Of a stretch of 34,229 nt of DNA, positions 31,274 to 34,229 are shown one piece after another. Made by a program: the position numbers and the translations under genes. Origin of the DNA: an uncultured Lachnospiraceae bacterium (GTDB lineage Bacteria > Bacillota > Clostridia > Lachnospirales > Lachnospiraceae); assembly GCA_947589095.1 (NCBI GenBank), contig CANQBX010000041.1, positions 1-34,229 on the forward strand. The letters are read 5' to 3'. Under the pieces are notes generated by a model. That model made no database searches. It saw only the letters and a list, made by a program, of their open reading frames with translations, and was not told where the DNA came from. Position 1 is the stretch's first letter. Every line of letters begins with the position of its first letter.

Positions 31274-31879
31274 ATGCTTGAGAAGAAGGTTCTTGACGCC
31301 GCGCTGACGGCATATGACATCGAGGCGGACTGCATACGCGGTCTGAAGGAGGCGTTCGACGGGCAGGCGTTTTCCCGGGCGGTCGAGATGCTCTGCGCCG
31401 CGCCGAGGATAGGGGCTGCGGGCTGCGGCCATTCAGGCATCGCGTGCAGGCATTTCGCCCATCTGATGTGCTGCATCGAGCGTCCCGCCCGTTTCCTCTC
31501 TCCTGCCGAAGCGGTCCACGGCGCATCCGGATTCCTGCAGAAGGGCGACGTCATGGTGTTCGCGTCGCGCGGCGGAAGGACAGGCGAACTCCTGCCGATC
31601 GCCGCTATCTGCAAGGCAAAGGGCGTGGGTATCATTACCATCACCGAGAATATGGAGTCGCCGCTTGCCGATGCGGCGGACGTGGTGTTAAAGCAGTACG
31701 TAAACCGGGAGACGGACAGATATAACATGCAGGGAACCACCAGCACGACGGCGCTTTGCGTGCTGTTCCACGCCATCCAGGCGGCAATGATCGAGAAGAC
31801 GGGCTACACGCCCGAGCAGTTCGCCCTCATCCATCCGGGCGGAGCCGTGGGCAAGCGGCTGCATGGGGAAGCGGGATGA
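31274..31879 (+). CDS. SIS-domain sugar-phosphate isomerase
   Basis: This 201-residue protein has a single SIS domain (IGAAGCGHSGIACRHFAHLM, then VFASRGGRTGELLPI). Near the end HPGGAVGKRL resembles the active-site region of arabinose-5-phosphate isomerases (KdsD/GutQ), but no CBS domains follow. It also resembles 6-phospho-3-hexuloisomerase and AgaS-like proteins. It probably interconverts an aldose and ketose phosphate, or deaminates and isomerises an amino sugar phosphate. It starts 7 nt after the previous stop, with a GGAGAGGTGAC site. Confidence 0.85.
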   Translation: MLEKKVLDAALTAYDIEADCIRGLKEAFDGQAFSRAVEMLCAAPRIGAAGCGHSGIACRHFAHLMCCIERPARFLSPAEAVHGASGFLQKGDVMVFASRGGRTGELLPIAAICKAKGVGIITITENMESPLADAADVVLKQYVNRETDRYNMQGTTSTTALCVLFHAIQAAMIEKTGYTPEQFALIHPGGAVGKRLHGEAG

Positions 31880-31964
31880 GCAGGGCAAATGTGCCTGGCG
31901 AGGCAAAAGGACTTAGCGGGGCAGGCGGCTGAGTGGGGAAATGGGTCGGTCGGGGGAACATAGT

Positions 31965-33485
31965 ATGTACATAGGCGTAGATTTGGGCACCACCAACATA
32001 AAAGCGGCGCTTTACGACGGCGACATGAGGCTGATCGGCAGGAAAAGCCGGCTTGCCGCGTACATAAGAGATGGCAGCCGGGTGGAGTTTGACGCCGCAG
32101 GCTACCGCGACGCGGTCTTTTCGCTATTGCGGGAACTGCTGAGCGAAAACGGCGCGGCCCGGGTGCGTCAGATTGCCTTTACCGGGCAGGCGGAGTCCCT
32201 TGTGGTGCTGGACGGGGACGGAAACCCGCTGATGAACGCGATATCCTGGATGGACGAGCGATCGGTCAGGGAGTGCGTACAGCTTTCCGAAAGGTTCCCG
32301 CCCGAGGTATGCCGCCGCGTCACGGGCCAGCTGTCCATACTGCCGACGTGGCCCGCAACCAAGATCCTGTGGCTTAAGAACAACATGCCGGAGGTTTTTG
32401 AAAAGGCGGCGTGCTACATGCTGCTGAAGGACTATATCGTCCGGTGCTTTACGGGAAAGGCAGCGGCGGACATGTCTGTCGCAACATTTTCCTTCTATTT
32501 TGATATCTATCGGAAATGCTACTGGGGCGAGATGCTGGACGCCATCGGCATAACGGAGGATAAGCTCCCCCCGCTGTGCGAGCCGTGCACCGTCGCGGGC
32601 ACGCTGACGGACGAGGCAGCCGAGAGGCTGGGACTTGTGGGCGGGGCGGCGTGCGCATGCGGGGCAGTCAGCAAGGGTACGGCCGTCAACACCGGCACGC
32701 TGGATCATTTTGCGGGAATGATAGGCACCGGCAACCTTTCCCCGGGCGGCATAACGCTGTCGACGGGCACGGTGATGGCGCTTGCCGCGCTGTGGGATCC
32801 GTCCCTGCCGCCGCCGGGCGGCATTGCCCTGCATTACGGCTTTATGCCGGACAGTTTCGTGCTCCTGCCCGTGGCCGAGAGCGGCGGGGTGAGCCTCGAA
32901 TGGTTCCGGCGGCGCTGTATGCCGGATCAGACCTTTGCGGAGATCGACAGGGTCGCCGCAGAGCGGCGGGATGAGGGGATCCTTTTTCTGCCCTACATCG
33001 TCGGCGTTAACGCGCCGGAGATGGATGGGGACGCGGTCGGCGTATTCTGGGGACTTAGGCAGGAACACGACGCGTACGACATGGCGAAAGCGGTGATGGA
33101 GGGCGTGGCGTTCGTGCTGCGCAAAAACTGCGAGGCGATTGAACGCGCCGGGATCGCGCTGCGATCGATCACGGCCACGGGCGGCGGCGCGAAAAGCGAT
33201 CTGTGGTGCGCGATCCAGGCAGATGCGACGGGGCTTTCTGTGCGCGTCCCCGCCGAAAAGGAGGCGGCGTGCCTCGGCGCGGCGATGATCGCCGCGGTGG
33301 GCGACGGGAGATTCGCGGACCTTGCGGCGGCCTGTGCGCACTGCGTGACATTTCAAAAGGTATATGAGCCCCATAAGAGCGAAGCGGTTGAAACGAAATA
33401 CCGCCGTTTCTGCGCACTGTATGATGCGGCGCTGAAAATCGGCAGAATAAACGGACAAGGAGACGAAGATGAAGCTTCTGATTGA
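31965..33485 (+). CDS. FGGY-family carbohydrate kinase
   Basis: This is a 506-residue sugar kinase of the xylulokinase/gluconokinase group, phosphorylating a ketose or polyol with ATP. The N-terminal phosphate motif is YIGVDLGTTNIKAALYDG (residues 2-19). Substrate-side segments include AFTGQAESLVVLD and ISWMDERS. The C-terminal FGGY signature is ATGGGAKSDLWCAIQADATG. Its exact sugar is unknown. I chose ATG 31965 because the family begins there; GGGGGAA lies upstream. The last 17 bp overlap the next gene, implying translational coupling. Confidence 0.92.
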   Translation: MYIGVDLGTTNIKAALYDGDMRLIGRKSRLAAYIRDGSRVEFDAAGYRDAVFSLLRELLSENGAARVRQIAFTGQAESLVVLDGDGNPLMNAISWMDERSVRECVQLSERFPPEVCRRVTGQLSILPTWPATKILWLKNNMPEVFEKAACYMLLKDYIVRCFTGKAAADMSVATFSFYFDIYRKCYWGEMLDAIGITEDKLPPLCEPCTVAGTLTDEAAERLGLVGGAACACGAVSKGTAVNTGTLDHFAGMIGTGNLSPGGITLSTGTVMALAALWDPSLPPPGGIALHYGFMPDSFVLLPVAESGGVSLEWFRRRCMPDQTFAEIDRVAAERRDEGILFLPYIVGVNAPEMDGDAVGVFWGLRQEHDAYDMAKAVMEGVAFVLRKNCEAIERAGIALRSITATGGGAKSDLWCAIQADATGLSVRVPAEKEAACLGAAMIAAVGDGRFADLAAACAHCVTFQKVYEPHKSEAVETKYRRFCALYDAALKIGRINGQGDEDEASD

Positions 33486-34203
33486 CGATGCGAATATTGA
33501 AAAAATAAAGGCCATTTACCGCCTGTACCCGGTCGACGGCGTGACTACCAACCCGTCGATCCTTGCGAAGACCGGCAGAAATCCATACGCCGTCCTGTGC
33601 GAGATACGCGAGTTCATAGGCGACGGGGCCCAGCTGCACGCGCAGGTCATCTCCCGCACGGCCGGGCAGATGGTGGAGGAGGCCCGCAAGATGGCGGGCA
33701 TCCTGGGCCAAAACCTGTTTATCAAGGTTCCGTCGGTCCCCGAGGGCTTCCGCGCGATGCGCGAGCTTTCCCGTGAAGGTTTCAACGTCACCGCGACCGT
33801 GGTATACACGCCGATGCAGGCGTTCCTTGCCGCAAAGTCCGGGGCGGACTACGTTGCGCCGTATGTCAACCGGATCGACAATCTGGGCGCGGACGGCGTG
33901 CGTACAACGAAGGCCATACAGGACATGCTGGCTAAAAACGGGCTGAAAACCGAAATTCTGGCTGCAAGCTTCAAAAACTCCCAGCAGATCCAGGCTCTCT
34001 GCGAGTATGGCGTGGGGGCGGCTACCGCCGCGCCCGACATTATCGAAAATCTTGTTAAGAACGCATCCGTCGACAGCGCGGTGGAGGCCTTTATCGCGGA
34101 TTTTGAGGGACTCTGCGGCAGGGGCAGGAACATGCTGGACTGCGATTTACCGTCGTCGATTGTAATCCGAGATTCCATACCCAGCATCCCGGATGAACAG
34201 TAA
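33469..34203 (+). CDS. Fructose-6-phosphate aldolase/transaldolase-like protein
   Basis: This is a 244-residue class-I aldolase of the FSA/TalC group. The Schiff-base lysine is K86 in NLFIKVPS, VTTNPSI (25-31) is conserved, and ATVVYTPMQAFLAAKSGADYVAPYVNR carries the second half of the active site. Members split fructose-6-phosphate or sedoheptulose-type substrates, or transfer dihydroxyacetone. It is slightly longer than FSA (about 220), with an extra C-terminal tail after DFEGLCGRG. It overlaps the kinase gene by 17 bp. No terminator is visible in the last 26 bp, so the operon may continue. Confidence 0.92.
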   Translation: MKLLIDDANIEKIKAIYRLYPVDGVTTNPSILAKTGRNPYAVLCEIREFIGDGAQLHAQVISRTAGQMVEEARKMAGILGQNLFIKVPSVPEGFRAMRELSREGFNVTATVVYTPMQAFLAAKSGADYVAPYVNRIDNLGADGVRTTKAIQDMLAKNGLKTEILAASFKNSQQIQALCEYGVGAATAAPDIIENLVKNASVDSAVEAFIADFEGLCGRGRNMLDCDLPSSIVIRDSIPSIPDEQ

Positions 34204-34229
34204 AGGTTAATGAATACCTCCGTAAGAGA

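Noticed and set aside
32124-33515. 463-residue minus-strand frame opposite the FGGY kinase
   Set aside because: It is an antisense shadow. The kinase motifs on the plus strand are unmistakable.

Overview
The window looks like chromosome from a moderately GC-rich Clostridia member, most likely Lachnospiraceae-like. This is inferred from gene content: long-form hpf, secA, an autoregulated prfB, a LplB/YtcP-type ABC sugar importer, gut-type glycoside hydrolases and an IS91-like element. Ribosome binding sites are strong AGGAGG types and several promoters are near consensus. No rRNA, tRNA or CRISPR array was seen.

Layout. (1) 1-3308, plus strand: trxB, a 5'-truncated XRE regulator, and an AlbA_2/Schlafen-type ATP-binding regulator whose 5' UTR carries a (AGATT)9 repeat. 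(2) 3309-8687, minus strand: a type-B carboxylesterase, hpf, a DnaA-box-like cluster, and a 730-residue protein joining a LacI regulator to a second, solute-binding-protein-like domain. (3) 8967-14490, plus strand: a perfect-consensus promoter with two palindromes drives two permeases, a lipoprotein binding protein, a GDPD-like protein and a metallo-beta-lactamase-fold protein, closed by a strong terminator. (4) 14525-17002, minus strand: an IS91-like HUH transposase, a small acidic ORF and an Rpn-family PD-(D/E)XK nuclease. (5) 17317-25998, plus strand: a GH88 hydrolase, secA, prfB with its programmed +1 frameshift, a GH3 enzyme with reversed domain order, and an HD phosphohydrolase. (6) 25934-27253, minus strand: a ROK regulator. 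It is divergent from (7) 27517-34203, a seven-gene sugar operon: NagA-like, NagB-like, TIM-like, YjbQ-like, SIS, FGGY kinase and FSA/transaldolase-like.

How the genes may work together. The LacI-SBP fusion is divergent from the ABC importer and probably controls it, perhaps sensing the imported ligand in the cytoplasm. The GDPD-like and MBL-fold enzymes at the end of that operon may process the imported, possibly phosphodiester-containing, compound. The ROK regulator probably controls the terminal operon. That operon has a deacetylase, a NagB-fold protein with altered catalytic residues, a TIM with a changed first motif, a sugar-phosphate isomerase, a sugar kinase and a small aldolase. Together they suggest a pathway for an uncommon amino sugar or ketose rather than ordinary GlcNAc. 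The substrate cannot be read from the sequence.

Genome structure. hpf, secA and prfB are commonly neighbours in Firmicutes. Here hpf is on the opposite strand and about 12.8 kb from secA, with the ABC operon, the IS and the nuclease gene between them. This suggests an inversion or insertion.
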